A stretch of 64,000 nt of DNA from an uncultured Flavobacteriales bacterium (GCA_943788115.1 CALSPA010000014.1:1-64000); one strand, 5' to 3'. Numbered from the stretch's first letter, positions 19,843-29,270 are shown. Notes: a model not told the origin generated them from the letters alone. Numbers and translations: made by a program.

Positions 19843-20030
19843 CCTTTCTCTTTACATTTTTCTTCTGGTCTAGCACCACATATTCCACAGGATTCCCCCT
19901 CTTTGTTTAGTAATGGGTTGTTACTTGCGCAAGTTCCAGCAAATTCTCCGTTTTTTTTTAATAGTATTTTGACTGCAATTCCTGCAAATGCAAGAGCTAG
20001 TAAAGCAATAGATAATAAAAATAAATTCAT
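19839..20030 (-). CDS. NqrM-like four-cysteine membrane miniprotein
   Basis: A 63-residue protein with one N-terminal membrane helix (residues 2-24), a KK stop-transfer and a short hydrophilic tail carrying four cysteines at 34, 48, 51 and 59. This layout matches NqrM (DUF539), a small membrane protein needed to assemble the iron centre between NqrD and NqrE. In NqrM four cysteines are conserved after the helix, but the tail here is not identical to the proteobacterial pattern as I remember it. It lies tail-to-tail with apbE, overlapping by 4 bp, instead of inside the operon. The role is inferred from architecture and neighbourhood. Confidence 0.55.
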   Translation of the reverse strand: MNLFLLSIALLALAFAGIAVKILLKKNGEFAGTCASNNPLLNKEGESCGICGARPEEKCKEKG

Positions 20031-20063
20031 GTTGTAAAATTAGTGATTTTAAGGGATAATAAT

Positions 20064-20792
20064 TTATAAGTGAATGATTTTCCCTTCTCCTGTAATTGAA
20101 AAACTTGTTATTAAAGGGTTTCCGCTGTAGTAAACATTTCCATAGCTCCTAATTTCAGCATTAAGGGTTTCAATTACTTTTATGTCTGTTCTAGCTATTG
20201 AATTTGAATTTACATGAACTTGTTTTGATGTTAATAATGAAGAGTTAAAAGGAGCAATGCCACTATTATAACCGTATAGATAATTGCAAAAACCGGTAAG
20301 CGATAATGAGGTTGATCCCTTTAATAAATAAATTTCAACTGAATCCGAATTAATTGTCAAATTGATGTTAGAATATGCGCTGTTAGCTTTGATTATAATA
20401 TTATGTTTTAGTGTGTCGAAGTTTGATAGGGTCCCGTATCCAGAAAGATTAACTTCTTTGAGTTGTGTGTAGTGGAAATAGATATCTATTTCTTTTTTAG
20501 TTCTTAAAAAATCACATTTATTTAAATTTTTAATGGATATTTTATTGCTTTCTGTTTTTAGGTCAATGAAGTCAAGTAAATTAATTGGCCCGTTTATAGA
20601 TATAAAATTTAAAGAATCATTGATGAGAATTAGATTTACATCATCAAATAGGTCAATTTCATTTATTGAATTGTCATATTCAATTTCAATGGATGAATAT
20701 TCGCCATTACCTTTTAAGCAAGTTCTTTCATTAGCTTTTTGACAGCCTATAATTAAGATGGTAGATAATATAAATAAGATGTAGTATTTCAT
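20064..20792 (-). CDS. DUF2807 (GIN domain) lipoprotein
   Basis: A 242-residue lipoprotein with signal ending IIGC (Cys17). The rest forms the short repeating beta-strand pattern of the DUF2807/GIN domain, a right-handed beta-solenoid called the putative auto-transporter adhesin head domain. Typical features are the early EYSSIEIEYD, INGPINLL and LSGYGTLSNF segments and the terminal GEGKIIHL. The domain is common in Bacteroidota envelope proteins, and no enzymatic role is known. It starts 2 bp after the upstream PagL-like gene stops, so the two are co-transcribed. Confidence 0.72.
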   Translation of the reverse strand: MKYYILFILSTILIIGCQKANERTCLKGNGEYSSIEIEYDNSINEIDLFDDVNLILINDSLNFISINGPINLLDFIDLKTESNKISIKNLNKCDFLRTKKEIDIYFHYTQLKEVNLSGYGTLSNFDTLKHNIIIKANSAYSNINLTINSDSVEIYLLKGSTSLSLTGFCNYLYGYNSGIAPFNSSLLTSKQVHVNSNSIARTDIKVIETLNAEIRSYGNVYYSGNPLITSFSITGEGKIIHL

Positions 20793-20794
20793 AA

Positions 20795-21862
20795 TTATAT
20801 TTTATATCCTATTCCTAAGCTAAAGAAATCTGCTTTTGCCCAATGAGATTTGAGCGTTAACCTTGCAGATAGTTTATTTGTAAAATGATATTCAGTAAAT
20901 AATTTATGATATAGGGTTTCAGATTTATCTTTCCTGTTATAAAAGTAGGTTCCCATTAATAGTCCAATTTTTAATTTATCTAAATGTAAAAGGTGGCCTA
21001 CAAACAATCCGCATTGGGATCTTTTGTTTGTAAAGTCTTCTAAACTAGGGTTGTATAAAATGTCAAAACCTGAAATTATCCCACTTTTATAACCTAATCT
21101 GTATTGGTGTTGAATACAAGTTTCATTTATGTAGTATTTTTTTAATGTTGGAGTTTGGTTCTCTTTAAATGCTGATGAGTTATAGATTGTTAAATTTTGT
21201 TTTTTAAAGATTGAATTCTTCAAGTTTGTAGAATCGGCAATTTGTTTTTTTAATCCAAGAGAATAACTAAGTTGAAGTTGTGTTAAGTTTAGTCCAAGAT
21301 TAGGTGTTTGAAAAGAACCATTAGATAAATGATTGAATAGAATGGCCCCTTTTAAAAAATGCTGATTTTTTAATTTAAACGAGCGCTCAATTTTTAATTG
21401 AACATTTGCGTTTAAGTGGGTGCTTATGGCTAGACTTTGAAAATTATTATCTAAATCAAATGTTTTTTCAACCCATCCCATTCCTAAGCCAATTTTAAAA
21501 TGAAATGGATTTTTATTTTTATTGATTGGTAGAGAAACAAAACCATACGAGCATATTATATTTCCAATGTCTGTTTTGTTTCCAGGGTTGGAGTAATTTA
21601 TCGTGAAACCATAGCTAGGATAATTGTATTCTTTATGGTGATGTTTAACTCCATTAGTATGCAGGTTAAAGGTGATTTCTGCTGAATATGAATTTTTGTC
21701 AACCATTCTTCTCATGCTATTTCTATGAGCAAGAAGTCTACCGAAACTTAATGAACCATCAAAGGAATATTTATAAGGATTTTGAGATAGGGAATTAAAG
21801 TTAAGTAAAACACTTAGAATGAAAATTATAAAAAATCTAATGGTCATAGATGAGTTCTTCAA
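20795..21862 (-). CDS. PagL-like lipid A deacylase / acyloxyacyl hydrolase
   Basis: A 355-residue outer-membrane beta-barrel candidate with an N-terminal signal peptide. The PagL family removes the 3-O acyl chain of lipid A using a Ser-His-Glu triad. The motif NHLSNG near residues 176-181, followed by NLGLN, matches the HxSN region of that family. The protein is longer than proteobacterial PagL but fits the Bacteroidota acyloxyacyl hydrolase group. It is first in a two-gene minus operon with the DUF2807 lipoprotein and divergent from mazG. Activity is inferred from the motif. Confidence 0.72.
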   Translation of the reverse strand: MKNSSMTIRFFIIFILSVLLNFNSLSQNPYKYSFDGSLSFGRLLAHRNSMRRMVDKNSYSAEITFNLHTNGVKHHHKEYNYPSYGFTINYSNPGNKTDIGNIICSYGFVSLPINKNKNPFHFKIGLGMGWVEKTFDLDNNFQSLAISTHLNANVQLKIERSFKLKNQHFLKGAILFNHLSNGSFQTPNLGLNLTQLQLSYSLGLKKQIADSTNLKNSIFKKQNLTIYNSSAFKENQTPTLKKYYINETCIQHQYRLGYKSGIISGFDILYNPSLEDFTNKRSQCGLFVGHLLHLDKLKIGLLMGTYFYNRKDKSETLYHKLFTEYHFTNKLSARLTLKSHWAKADFFSLGIGYKI

Positions 21863-21899
21863 AAGCTATATATATTTGAATTTACAAAAATTGTAATCA

Positions 21900-22673
21900 A
21901 TGAATAGCAAATTAAAAGCATTTGAACGTCTTCTTTCAATAATGGATGAATTGAGAGATAAGTGTCCTTGGGATAAGAAACAAACAATTAAAAGTTTAAG
22001 ATATTTAACTATTGAAGAAACTTATGAATTAGCAGACGCTATTTTAGAGGAAGACATGGAAGAAATAAAAGGTGAATTAGGAGATCTAATGCTGCACCTG
22101 GTTTTTTATTCGAAAATTGCATCAGAAACTAATGAATTTGATATTGAAGATGTTTTAAACACAGTTTGTGATAAGTTAATTGAAAGACATCCTCATATAT
22201 ATGGAGATGTTGAAGTTCAGAATGAAGAAGATGTGAAAAGAAATTGGGAGAATATAAAATTAAAATCAGGTAGAAAATCTGTGCTTGATGGTGTTCCTAA
22301 GTCTCTTCCTGCTATGGTTAAGGCAACAAGAATTCAAGAAAAAGTTAAAGGAGTTGGTTTTGATTGGGACAATAAGAATCAAGTCTTTGACAAAGTTAAA
22401 GAAGAGATTGAAGAGTTAAATGTTGAGGTTCAAAGGAATTCTGATAAAATTGAAGATGAGTTTGGAGATGTCTTGTTTTCTATTATTAATTATGCTCGTT
22501 TTCTTAATGTAGACCCCGAAATGGCTCTAGAAAAAACCAATAAAAAATTTATTAAAAGATTTCAATATTTAGAAAAGGAATCAAAAAATGATGGTAAGAA
22601 ACTTTCAGAAATGTCTTTGAGTGAAATGGATGAATATTGGAATAAAGCAAAATCCATGTTAAATAAGAATTAA
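21900..22673 (+). CDS. mazG: nucleoside triphosphate pyrophosphohydrolase MazG
   Basis: A 257-residue all-alpha pyrophosphohydrolase that hydrolyses (d)NTPs to NMP and pyrophosphate and limits stress nucleotides. Two MazG domains are visible: the first with CPWDKKQTIKSL and the metal-binding EETYELADAI and GELGDLMLH motifs, the second with KEEIEEL and DEFGDVLFSIIN. Length and motif order match house-cleaning MazG rather than phage or toxin-antitoxin forms. Single gene with its own divergent promoter region. Confidence 0.93.
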   Translation: MNSKLKAFERLLSIMDELRDKCPWDKKQTIKSLRYLTIEETYELADAILEEDMEEIKGELGDLMLHLVFYSKIASETNEFDIEDVLNTVCDKLIERHPHIYGDVEVQNEEDVKRNWENIKLKSGRKSVLDGVPKSLPAMVKATRIQEKVKGVGFDWDNKNQVFDKVKEEIEELNVEVQRNSDKIEDEFGDVLFSIINYARFLNVDPEMALEKTNKKFIKRFQYLEKESKNDGKKLSEMSLSEMDEYWNKAKSMLNKN

Positions 22674-22740
22674 ATAAATTATTTATTAGTTAACTTTTTT
22701 TTGTAACTTATTAAAATATCTTAAAAAAACATCAATTGAC

Positions 22741-24156
22741 ATGAAAAAATTAATTTTTTTAGCCCTTTTGATTGCCTCTACCTTTAATGGATATTCTACT
22801 CACCTTATGGGGGGAGAAATAGTTGTTTTGAACGATAGTCAAAACAGTTATTATGTCTTGCTTACTCTTTACAGAGACACTATAGGGATAGACATTAGTG
22901 CTACACAAGATTTTGCTGTAACCGATTCCCAAGGTAATGTCGTGGCAAATTTAACTTCTACTATAGATTCTTCTGCAACTCATCCGATATTTGGAACAGT
23001 TCAAGGTGGTTTAATGCCAATGTTTCCTTATGGAGTTGAAATTTATTTTTATTCAGTATCTATAAACCTACCTAATCCTGGTGAATACACTGTCAGTTGG
23101 GAGAGTTGTTGTAGAAATGAAATTATCGGAAATATAACGAATGCTAGTTCCGAAAATATGAGTTTGCATACAACTTTTACAAATGATGTGTCTCAAAATG
23201 ATTCCTCGCCTTATTTTTTAGTTAAACCAGTAGTCTATTTACCTGTAAATACACCTTGGCAGTACAACCCTTTGCCTATAGATCCAGATGGAGATTCTTT
23301 AAATTGGTTTATTGGAACACCAAATAATGCTTTGGGTACTCCTATTGCAACTTATGTAGACCCTCCTTCAGACCCATCAAATGTTCTTTCAATGGATCCT
23401 GTTTCTGGTACAATTACATGGACAGCATCTGTCACTGGAAATTGGGTTTACACTATTGTATGTGAGGAATTTAGAGGTGGAATCAAGATTGGAGAAATAA
23501 GAAGAGACATGCAAGTTATTGTTGTTCCATCAGGTTCATTACCAAGTTTTTCAAATATTGGAACCGTTGTTCCAATTGTAGGGGGATATCCTCAATGGTC
23601 TATTCCTGCTGGTCAAAATTCTGAGCTAAGATTGTTAGGTAGCAATCCAGGAACTTCAAATAGTCTTCTTTTTGAAGCTTATGGAGAACCCTTTTTGTCA
23701 ACAACTCCAGCAGTTTACAGTCAGGATCCAACTGGATTTGATAATGAGATTGAAGCAATTATTAATTGGAATCCTTCATCAAATGATGTAAGAGATGAAC
23801 CTTACTTAACAGTTTTAAGATTAATGGATGGGTTTTTCATGAATGATGAAGCAATTTTTATTCAGGTTGTTTCTGGTGTTAACGTTGAAAATAATTCCAG
23901 ATTAAATTTTTCACCATTGTATCCAAACCCTTCAAATGGTACCATACACATACCAATTACAATAGATCAAGCGAGTAATGTTGAGTTAAAAATATTTAAT
24001 TTATATGGTCAGCTAGTTTACTCCAATATTGATCATTTTAATGCTGGAGAAAGTTTAGCTATTCTACCCACTTCTCTTAAATCTGGACAATATTATGTTA
24101 TTGCCGAAATGAATGGTAAGAGATTAAGCACCCATGATGTTATCATTGTTAAGTAA
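22741..24156 (+). CDS. large T9SS cargo protein with repeated beta domains
   Basis: A 471-residue secreted protein. A signal peptide covers about the first 19 residues, and the mature part begins THLMGGEIVVLN, a start seen in many Bacteroidota surface proteins. The region near residues 180-240 (DPDGDSLNW, then DPVSGTITWTAS) resembles a cadherin/Ig-like repeat. A type A sorting domain occupies the C-terminus, beginning at PLYPNPSNGTI and ending in VIIVK. No catalytic motif was recognised; a structural or adhesive surface role is plausible. It stands alone on + after mazG. Confidence 0.82.
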   Translation: MKKLIFLALLIASTFNGYSTHLMGGEIVVLNDSQNSYYVLLTLYRDTIGIDISATQDFAVTDSQGNVVANLTSTIDSSATHPIFGTVQGGLMPMFPYGVEIYFYSVSINLPNPGEYTVSWESCCRNEIIGNITNASSENMSLHTTFTNDVSQNDSSPYFLVKPVVYLPVNTPWQYNPLPIDPDGDSLNWFIGTPNNALGTPIATYVDPPSDPSNVLSMDPVSGTITWTASVTGNWVYTIVCEEFRGGIKIGEIRRDMQVIVVPSGSLPSFSNIGTVVPIVGGYPQWSIPAGQNSELRLLGSNPGTSNSLLFEAYGEPFLSTTPAVYSQDPTGFDNEIEAIINWNPSSNDVRDEPYLTVLRLMDGFFMNDEAIFIQVVSGVNVENNSRLNFSPLYPNPSNGTIHIPITIDQASNVELKIFNLYGQLVYSNIDHFNAGESLAILPTSLKSGQYYVIAEMNGKRLSTHDVIIVK

Positions 24157-24197
24157 ATGCTTTTTGTTCGTAATTATTTTTAGCTTTATCCCTTGTT

Positions 24198-24938
24198 ATG
24201 GGGTTGTTTAATTTTTTTTCTTCAAAAGAGGTATCTACAATTAAAATTGATGAGGTTGATTTTGCCCAATTAGATAGAGCTAAGTTTCTTTCTGACTATT
24301 TTATTCCAAGAAAACCAGTTCTTATAAAAGGAGGTGCTCAAAATTGGCCTTTAGTGAATCATTGGACCAAAGACTTTATTATTGCTAATTATGGTGACTA
24401 TAACTGTACAGTAATTACAGATTCTAGGCCTGCATATGCTAAATTAAAAACAACTCTTGAAGATTATTTTTTAAATCACAAAGGTAAAAGCACATTAACT
24501 TTAGATTTTGACCCTCTCAAATCTATTTTTTTTCTAAAAGGATTGAGTTTCCCAAATTCATTTTTTTCTAAAAAGGAAATTAATCGGTTTTTCTTTTATC
24601 ATTCTGTTAAAGATGCGGGAACATTACCTCATGTTCATAAGGATGCATTTAATATTTTAAGAAAAGGTATTAAGAGATGGATTATGATAGATGCAGATAA
24701 AGAAAAGTCTCCATTGGGTTATAATGTACTACTAGATTCTTATAAGAAATACCCTTCTGGTTCACATGCAAAAGATTGGTTTAGAAAGGAATTACCAAAA
24801 GTAGCTAGAAAGGTAAATCTTTTAGAATGTTATCAAACTGATAGTGATATAATGTTTATTCCTGAAAGTTTTTGTCATACTGTAGTCAATATTAGTGATG
24901 AGGTTTTAGGCATTGTGGTTGAAACAAATAGAAAATAA
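24198..24938 (+). CDS. cupin-like JmjC-family Fe(II)/2OG oxygenase
   Basis: A 246-residue cytoplasmic protein of the cupin_8/JmjC-like fold. The N-terminus has the family motif RKPVLIKGGAQNWP. Candidate iron ligands are in HVHKD near residue 150 and the late CHTVVN histidine about 80 residues further on. The ligand spacing differs a little from classic JmjC, so activity as a 2-oxoglutarate-dependent hydroxylase is likely but unproven. The following sulfotransferase gene starts 4 bp after the stop, so they form a two-gene unit, perhaps modifying the same substrate. Confidence 0.75.
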   Translation: MGLFNFFSSKEVSTIKIDEVDFAQLDRAKFLSDYFIPRKPVLIKGGAQNWPLVNHWTKDFIIANYGDYNCTVITDSRPAYAKLKTTLEDYFLNHKGKSTLTLDFDPLKSIFFLKGLSFPNSFFSKKEINRFFFYHSVKDAGTLPHVHKDAFNILRKGIKRWIMIDADKEKSPLGYNVLLDSYKKYPSGSHAKDWFRKELPKVARKVNLLECYQTDSDIMFIPESFCHTVVNISDEVLGIVVETNRK

Positions 24939-24941
24939 TGA

Positions 24942-25751
24942 ATGATGTTTTTTAATATTTTCAATAAATCTAAATTACCAAGTCAAGAAATAGTCTTCCT
25001 TCATGTTCCAAAAACAGGTGGTTCGACATTTGTAGGGCTTTTAAAAGATTCAATTAAAATAAGTAATGAACAGCGAAAACAACCTTCTCACATAATCGAT
25101 CAAATAGGTGATGTCCAGGTAAAACATATAGATTTTACTACAGTAGAACGAAAATTTCAATTCCCTGAATTGTTCAAAGTTCAGAAAGATTTAACCCTTA
25201 CTAAAAACCTTAAAATTTTCATGTTAATTAGAAATCCAATTGATAGAATGATTTCTGAATTTAACTTTCAATATCACATGCTTAAGGGGAAAGACGGAAA
25301 TAAAAATGCTGCAATAATTTCTAAACTAAAACCAACACCTGATTCTTTAAAAGCGTATGTTAATTTTCCGCATACTCAAAATTATCAAGTTAAGTTTTTG
25401 TTGGGTAGGAAAATAGCTGATCCTAGTCCTGTAAAGCTAGAAGAATTTAATAGAGTTCTAAGTGTTATAGATAATATGCCTATTTATTGTGGATTAACAG
25501 AAGATTACTCCAATTTTTTAAGCTTATTTCAAATTAAAACAGGAATTAAATTAAAAAAGAAAATAATTGTTAGAAAGAAAACACCTTTAGAGTTGAAATT
25601 GGAGCCAACAAAAGAGATTGAAGATGAAATTCTGGCTCGTAATAAATATGATCAAAAGTTATATGAGTTTGTTAAAAATAAGCTTAAAGAGGGTAGTGGG
25701 GCTGTAAATTCAAATTATAATTACAATGATGATGGCGGGTTTGTTGTTTGA
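24942..25751 (+). CDS. sulfotransferase family protein
   Basis: A 269-residue protein with the PAPS 5'-phosphosulfate loop HVPKTGGSTF (about residues 21-30) and the 3'-phosphate motif LIRNPIDRMISEF near residue 92. This is the Golgi-type/heparan-sulfate-like sulfotransferase signature common in bacterial polysaccharide loci. No signal peptide is present. It is coupled to the cupin gene upstream and converges on the YjbR-like gene. The acceptor cannot be told from sequence. Confidence 0.85.
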   Translation: MMFFNIFNKSKLPSQEIVFLHVPKTGGSTFVGLLKDSIKISNEQRKQPSHIIDQIGDVQVKHIDFTTVERKFQFPELFKVQKDLTLTKNLKIFMLIRNPIDRMISEFNFQYHMLKGKDGNKNAAIISKLKPTPDSLKAYVNFPHTQNYQVKFLLGRKIADPSPVKLEEFNRVLSVIDNMPIYCGLTEDYSNFLSLFQIKTGIKLKKKIIVRKKTPLELKLEPTKEIEDEILARNKYDQKLYEFVKNKLKEGSGAVNSNYNYNDDGGFVV

Positions 25752-25755
25752 ACAA

Positions 25756-26076
25756 TTAGTTTCTTTTTGTAACTAAATTAAAAGAATCTTTTATCCATTT
25801 TTTTAAATCTTTTGTATTTATATTATCTAATGTTGATATTGAATTCCAATGTTTTTTGTTCATGTGATAACCTGGATTTACTCCTTTGTATTCTTCTCTC
25901 AGTACAATTGCCTGTTCTGGATTGCATTTGACATTGAAAAATAAGAATTCATCGATATTTGTTAATGCAAATATTTTTTTATTCACTTTGAAAACTAATG
26001 TTTTTTCATCAAATGGAAATGATTCGGTAACATTCCCAAGTGATAGGCAATAAGTTCTAAAGTCTTCAATATTCAT
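25756..26076 (-). CDS. MmcQ/YjbR-family protein
   Basis: A small cytoplasmic protein of 106 residues with the MmcQ/YjbR-like (CyaY-like fold) pattern: LSLGNVTESFPFDEKTLVFKV-type N-terminus, FFNVKC.PEQA in the middle and a GYHMNKKHWNSI motif towards the end. I chose the start at 26076 because its ATG overlaps the TGA of the MATE gene in an ATGA arrangement; an upstream in-frame start would add 11 residues inside that gene. Members are often called DNA-binding, but a firm function is lacking. Confidence 0.85.
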   Translation of the reverse strand: MNIEDFRTYCLSLGNVTESFPFDEKTLVFKVNKKIFALTNIDEFLFFNVKCNPEQAIVLREEYKGVNPGYHMNKKHWNSISTLDNINTKDLKKWIKDSFNLVTKRN

Positions 26077-27395
26077 AATTGAGTTCTTGCAATTTTTTTG
26101 AATTTCCAATAAAGTGAGCCTCCTCTAAAAATCATCCACCCCATCATGGATAGCCATACTGCTGTTAGCTTTAAGTCAAAATGATCCAAAATATAAAGTA
26201 ATGGCATGAAGATGAATAAAGAGCCTATAATTAAAGTATTTCTTAAATAAACAGCTTCTCCAAGTCCCTTGAAAATACCGTCAAAAGTAAATGCGATAGA
26301 ATTAAATGGTTGAGCTATAATGATAATCCAAAATGTAGCTTTAAAGAATTTATTCACTTCAGGGTCATTGTTGAATAAGCTGCCTATAACAGGGTAGAAA
26401 ATAAAATAAACCAATGCAAGTAATAGTGATATTGATAAATTAATTCGTAATAGTTTATCTCCTAAGAGGCTTAGATTTTTTCTGTCCTTTGCTCCAAGGA
26501 ATTTTCCTGCAAGTGCATTTCCTGCATTTGAAAATCCATCAATAAAAAATGAAGAAAAAATCCAAATATTATATCCGATTGTATATGCAGTTAATTGTAT
26601 ATCTCCATTTTTGTTAGCAAATCTATTGGCAAGAATAAATACAATGTTTAAAACTATCGTTCGAATGAACATGTTCCAAAATATATGTATCATTTCATTA
26701 AAGAATGGGTTCTTTTTAATCGAAAAACTTAATGTAAAGGGTGTTTTTTTATAGAGAACAATAATGCTTAAAATGAACATTGTCGCTTGTGCTATTATTG
26801 AAGCAGTTGCAGCTCCTTTGACTCCCATTCCATTAAATAAGCCATCAATTCCAAGGATTAAAATAAAGTCAAGAACGATGTTGATGGCACCGCCAATTAA
26901 GCAGATATACATGGCCCACGTTGTATTTTGTATGCCTCTGAAAATACCGAAAAACAAAGCTATTCCTAAGCTAAAGGGAAGTCCTAAGCTTCTAATTAAA
27001 TAATAAGACTCTGAATATAAATATGTTTTTGGAGATATTTTTCCGTATATAAAATTGGTGATGGTGTCGTAAAAACATGCAGTAAGGATGGATACAATAA
27101 TTCCGATTAATAGAGTTAAAACTAATGTTTGTGGTACTAAGGAGAATGTAGGTTTTAAATTGTTTTGCCCAAAATGTCTACTAATAATAGCTGAAAGAGC
27201 TGTTCTCATTTGTGCAAAACCCCAAACTAAAGTTGCAAATAAGCCTGCAGCTAATCCAACACCTCCTTGAGCTTGAGTCACATCATTTTCAAGTTGACCA
27301 AGAATAGCTATGTCTGCTAAGCCTATAAGGGGTTCTGTAATGTTGAAAAGGATTGCTGGAATGGCAAGTCTGTTAATTTCTTTTGCGTTAAGCAT
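26073..27395 (-). CDS. MATE-family multidrug/solute efflux transporter
   Basis: A 440-residue membrane protein with twelve hydrophobic segments in the two-bundle MATE arrangement. It has the N-terminal RLAIPAILFNITEPLIGLADIAILG segment (given in part) typical of DinF-like MATE transporters, and GATASIIAQ and GNALAGKFLGAKD in later helices. It exports cationic compounds using a Na+ or H+ gradient; the substrate is unknown. The start codon lies 5 bp after the stop of the MBL hydrolase, and the stop overlaps the YjbR-like start, so the three minus genes form one operon. Confidence 0.92.
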   Translation of the reverse strand: MLNAKEINRLAIPAILFNITEPLIGLADIAILGQLENDVTQAQGGVGLAAGLFATLVWGFAQMRTALSAIISRHFGQNNLKPTFSLVPQTLVLTLLIGIIVSILTACFYDTITNFIYGKISPKTYLYSESYYLIRSLGLPFSLGIALFFGIFRGIQNTTWAMYICLIGGAINIVLDFILILGIDGLFNGMGVKGAATASIIAQATMFILSIIVLYKKTPFTLSFSIKKNPFFNEMIHIFWNMFIRTIVLNIVFILANRFANKNGDIQLTAYTIGYNIWIFSSFFIDGFSNAGNALAGKFLGAKDRKNLSLLGDKLLRINLSISLLLALVYFIFYPVIGSLFNNDPEVNKFFKATFWIIIIAQPFNSIAFTFDGIFKGLGEAVYLRNTLIIGSLFIFMPLLYILDHFDLKLTAVWLSMMGWMIFRGGSLYWKFKKIARTQL

Positions 27396-27400
27396 TGCTG

Positions 27401-28258
27401 TTATAAAATGTCTTTTAAATTAAAACATTTGTCGAGTCTAATGCCTTTTTCAGTTTTTTTAACTGTACAGCATTCATTTATTGGATCATGCTCCAAAAAT
27501 AAAATGTAATTTTTTTCTGCTGCCAATTCTAAAAATAATTGTTTTTCATCTAGAGTTAATAGAGGCCTAGTGTCATATCCCATTACATAAGGTAGTGGTA
27601 TGTGACCAGTGGAAGGAAGAAGGTCTGCCATAAAAGCTATTTTGTTTCCTTTGTAGTTAATTATTGGAATCATTTGGCTTTCTGTGTGACCGTCTGCAAA
27701 AAACACATCAAAATTTTCAAATACATTTTTAACAATTCTATCGGTTCTTTTAATAAAGTTTAATTGGCCACTTTCTTTAATTGGTTTTATGTTGTTGCTT
27801 AAAAATGATGCTTTTTCTCTATTGTTTGGTTTTGTTGCCCAATTCCAATGATTTTCATTACTCCAAAATTTAGCATTGCTAAAAACGGGTTGTAAAATCG
27901 TTTTTTCTGTATTTGCCCATTCAATACTTCCACCACAATGGTCGAAGTGAAGATGGGTAAGAAATACATCAGTAATGTCATCTTTTGAGAAGCCACATTC
28001 CTTTAATGAGTTTTCTAAATTGTGATTTCCATGAAGAAAGTAGTAGCTGAAAAATTTAGCTGTCTGCTTGTTTCCAATTCCTGTGTCAATAAGAATTAGT
28101 CTATTTCCGTCTTCAATTAATAAACTTCTCATGGCCCAATTACACATGTTGTTACTATCTGATGGGTTTGTTTTTTGCCATAAAGATTTCGGTACTACTC
28201 CAAACATTGCGCCTCCATCTAGCTTAAAAAAGCCTGTGTTAATTGAATATAACGTCAT
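27401..28258 (-). CDS. metallo-beta-lactamase-fold hydrolase
   Basis: A 285-residue cytoplasmic protein with the dinuclear metal motif HLHFDHCGG (about residues 101-109), a later DGHTESQ histidine and LEHDP near the end. This is the quorum-lactonase/AttM-like arrangement of the MBL superfamily. The N-terminal GGAMFGVVPKSLW segment is typical of that subgroup. Many Bacteroidota carry a homologue of unknown substrate. First gene of a three-gene minus operon with MATE and YjbR-like genes. Confidence 0.88.
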   Translation of the reverse strand: MTLYSINTGFFKLDGGAMFGVVPKSLWQKTNPSDSNNMCNWAMRSLLIEDGNRLILIDTGIGNKQTAKFFSYYFLHGNHNLENSLKECGFSKDDITDVFLTHLHFDHCGGSIEWANTEKTILQPVFSNAKFWSNENHWNWATKPNNREKASFLSNNIKPIKESGQLNFIKRTDRIVKNVFENFDVFFADGHTESQMIPIINYKGNKIAFMADLLPSTGHIPLPYVMGYDTRPLLTLDEKQLFLELAAEKNYILFLEHDPINECCTVKKTEKGIRLDKCFNLKDIL

Positions 28259-28355
28259 TATATATAAATATTTAATGTAAAATTATAAAACATCACTTAT
28301 CATAAAGATTTTATGTAATTTCTTTTAATTAGATTTATTGATAAAATTAAACGGC

Positions 28356-29270
28356 ATGAATTTTTTTAAATTATTTTTTTTTCTTCTGATCTTTTTCACA
28401 GTTGAATTGTCTTATTGTCAAGATATATCTTCCTTATCCAATTATGTTATAATATTACAAGATAATATTGTTCAAAAATCTTTTGTTAAGGATTGGAAAA
28501 AAGAAAAAAAGAAATTTGAAAAAGAATGTAAAAATGCTAGTTCTGAAAAACAGCTTATTGTATTAATGAATAAGATGGTTTCTTCGTACAATTCATCAAC
28601 AAGCTCAGCTCTTTTTGAAATTCCTGATCTTAAATACGATGCATTTTGTAATGCCTTGTTAAACATGGTTGATCAATTTCCAATTGAAAGTATTTCATTT
28701 ACATCAGAGTCATTAATTGATTGGAAAAATGCCGTTAACGAATTAATGAACAATGAAAAGATTAGAGTTGCTAAAATTGAAGAGCAAGTAGAGTTGCAAA
28801 GAAATAATGAACGAATTGTAATTAGAGATAGTATTATAGAGTTGTTTCAAAAGCACTATCAATTAGTTTTTGATCAGGCAAATAAAGGAAGTTTTTCTTC
28901 TTTGATCGCATCTGATAAAAAAATAAAATATGAGGTGAGCCTTAATTTTGGTTCTATTGCCAGTTGTTTTGTTGTTGTTGATCAAGATGATGTTTATCAA
29001 TTCAAACTTTTATACAATACTTCTAAAGATAAAGAGCTTGCAAAGCTTATTTCGGACGGTTTGCACAGTGTGATCAGTGGTAATCTCGCTAATGGGTTTA
29101 AAGAAAGTAAAATGTTTGATGGTAGTTTTGTTTCTAGTTTTTTGAAGGTTTTTGATTTTCAGGGTCAAAAGTTTGCAGATACGGCAAAACATCCTAGAGT
29201 AGAGTTGGGCGTTAGAAATGATACTTACGATGTGTATTTTTCAGTTGTAGAGCCTTTATTTAAAAGGTAA
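28356..29270 (+). CDS. exported protein of unknown function
   Basis: I do not recognise this 304-residue protein. It starts MNFFKLFFFLLIFF, a typical signal peptide ending near SYCQ, so it should be periplasmic or outer-membrane associated. A first part is rich in charged helices (residues about 40-160, including a Lys/Glu-rich stretch), and the second part alternates beta strands. An upstream in-frame TTG at 28338 would only add six residues in front of the signal, so the ATG at 28356 is preferred. It converges on folP with a 15-bp overlap of coding ends. Confidence 0.65.
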   Translation: MNFFKLFFFLLIFFTVELSYCQDISSLSNYVIILQDNIVQKSFVKDWKKEKKKFEKECKNASSEKQLIVLMNKMVSSYNSSTSSALFEIPDLKYDAFCNALLNMVDQFPIESISFTSESLIDWKNAVNELMNNEKIRVAKIEEQVELQRNNERIVIRDSIIELFQKHYQLVFDQANKGSFSSLIASDKKIKYEVSLNFGSIASCFVVVDQDDVYQFKLLYNTSKDKELAKLISDGLHSVISGNLANGFKESKMFDGSFVSSFLKVFDFQGQKFADTAKHPRVELGVRNDTYDVYFSVVEPLFKR

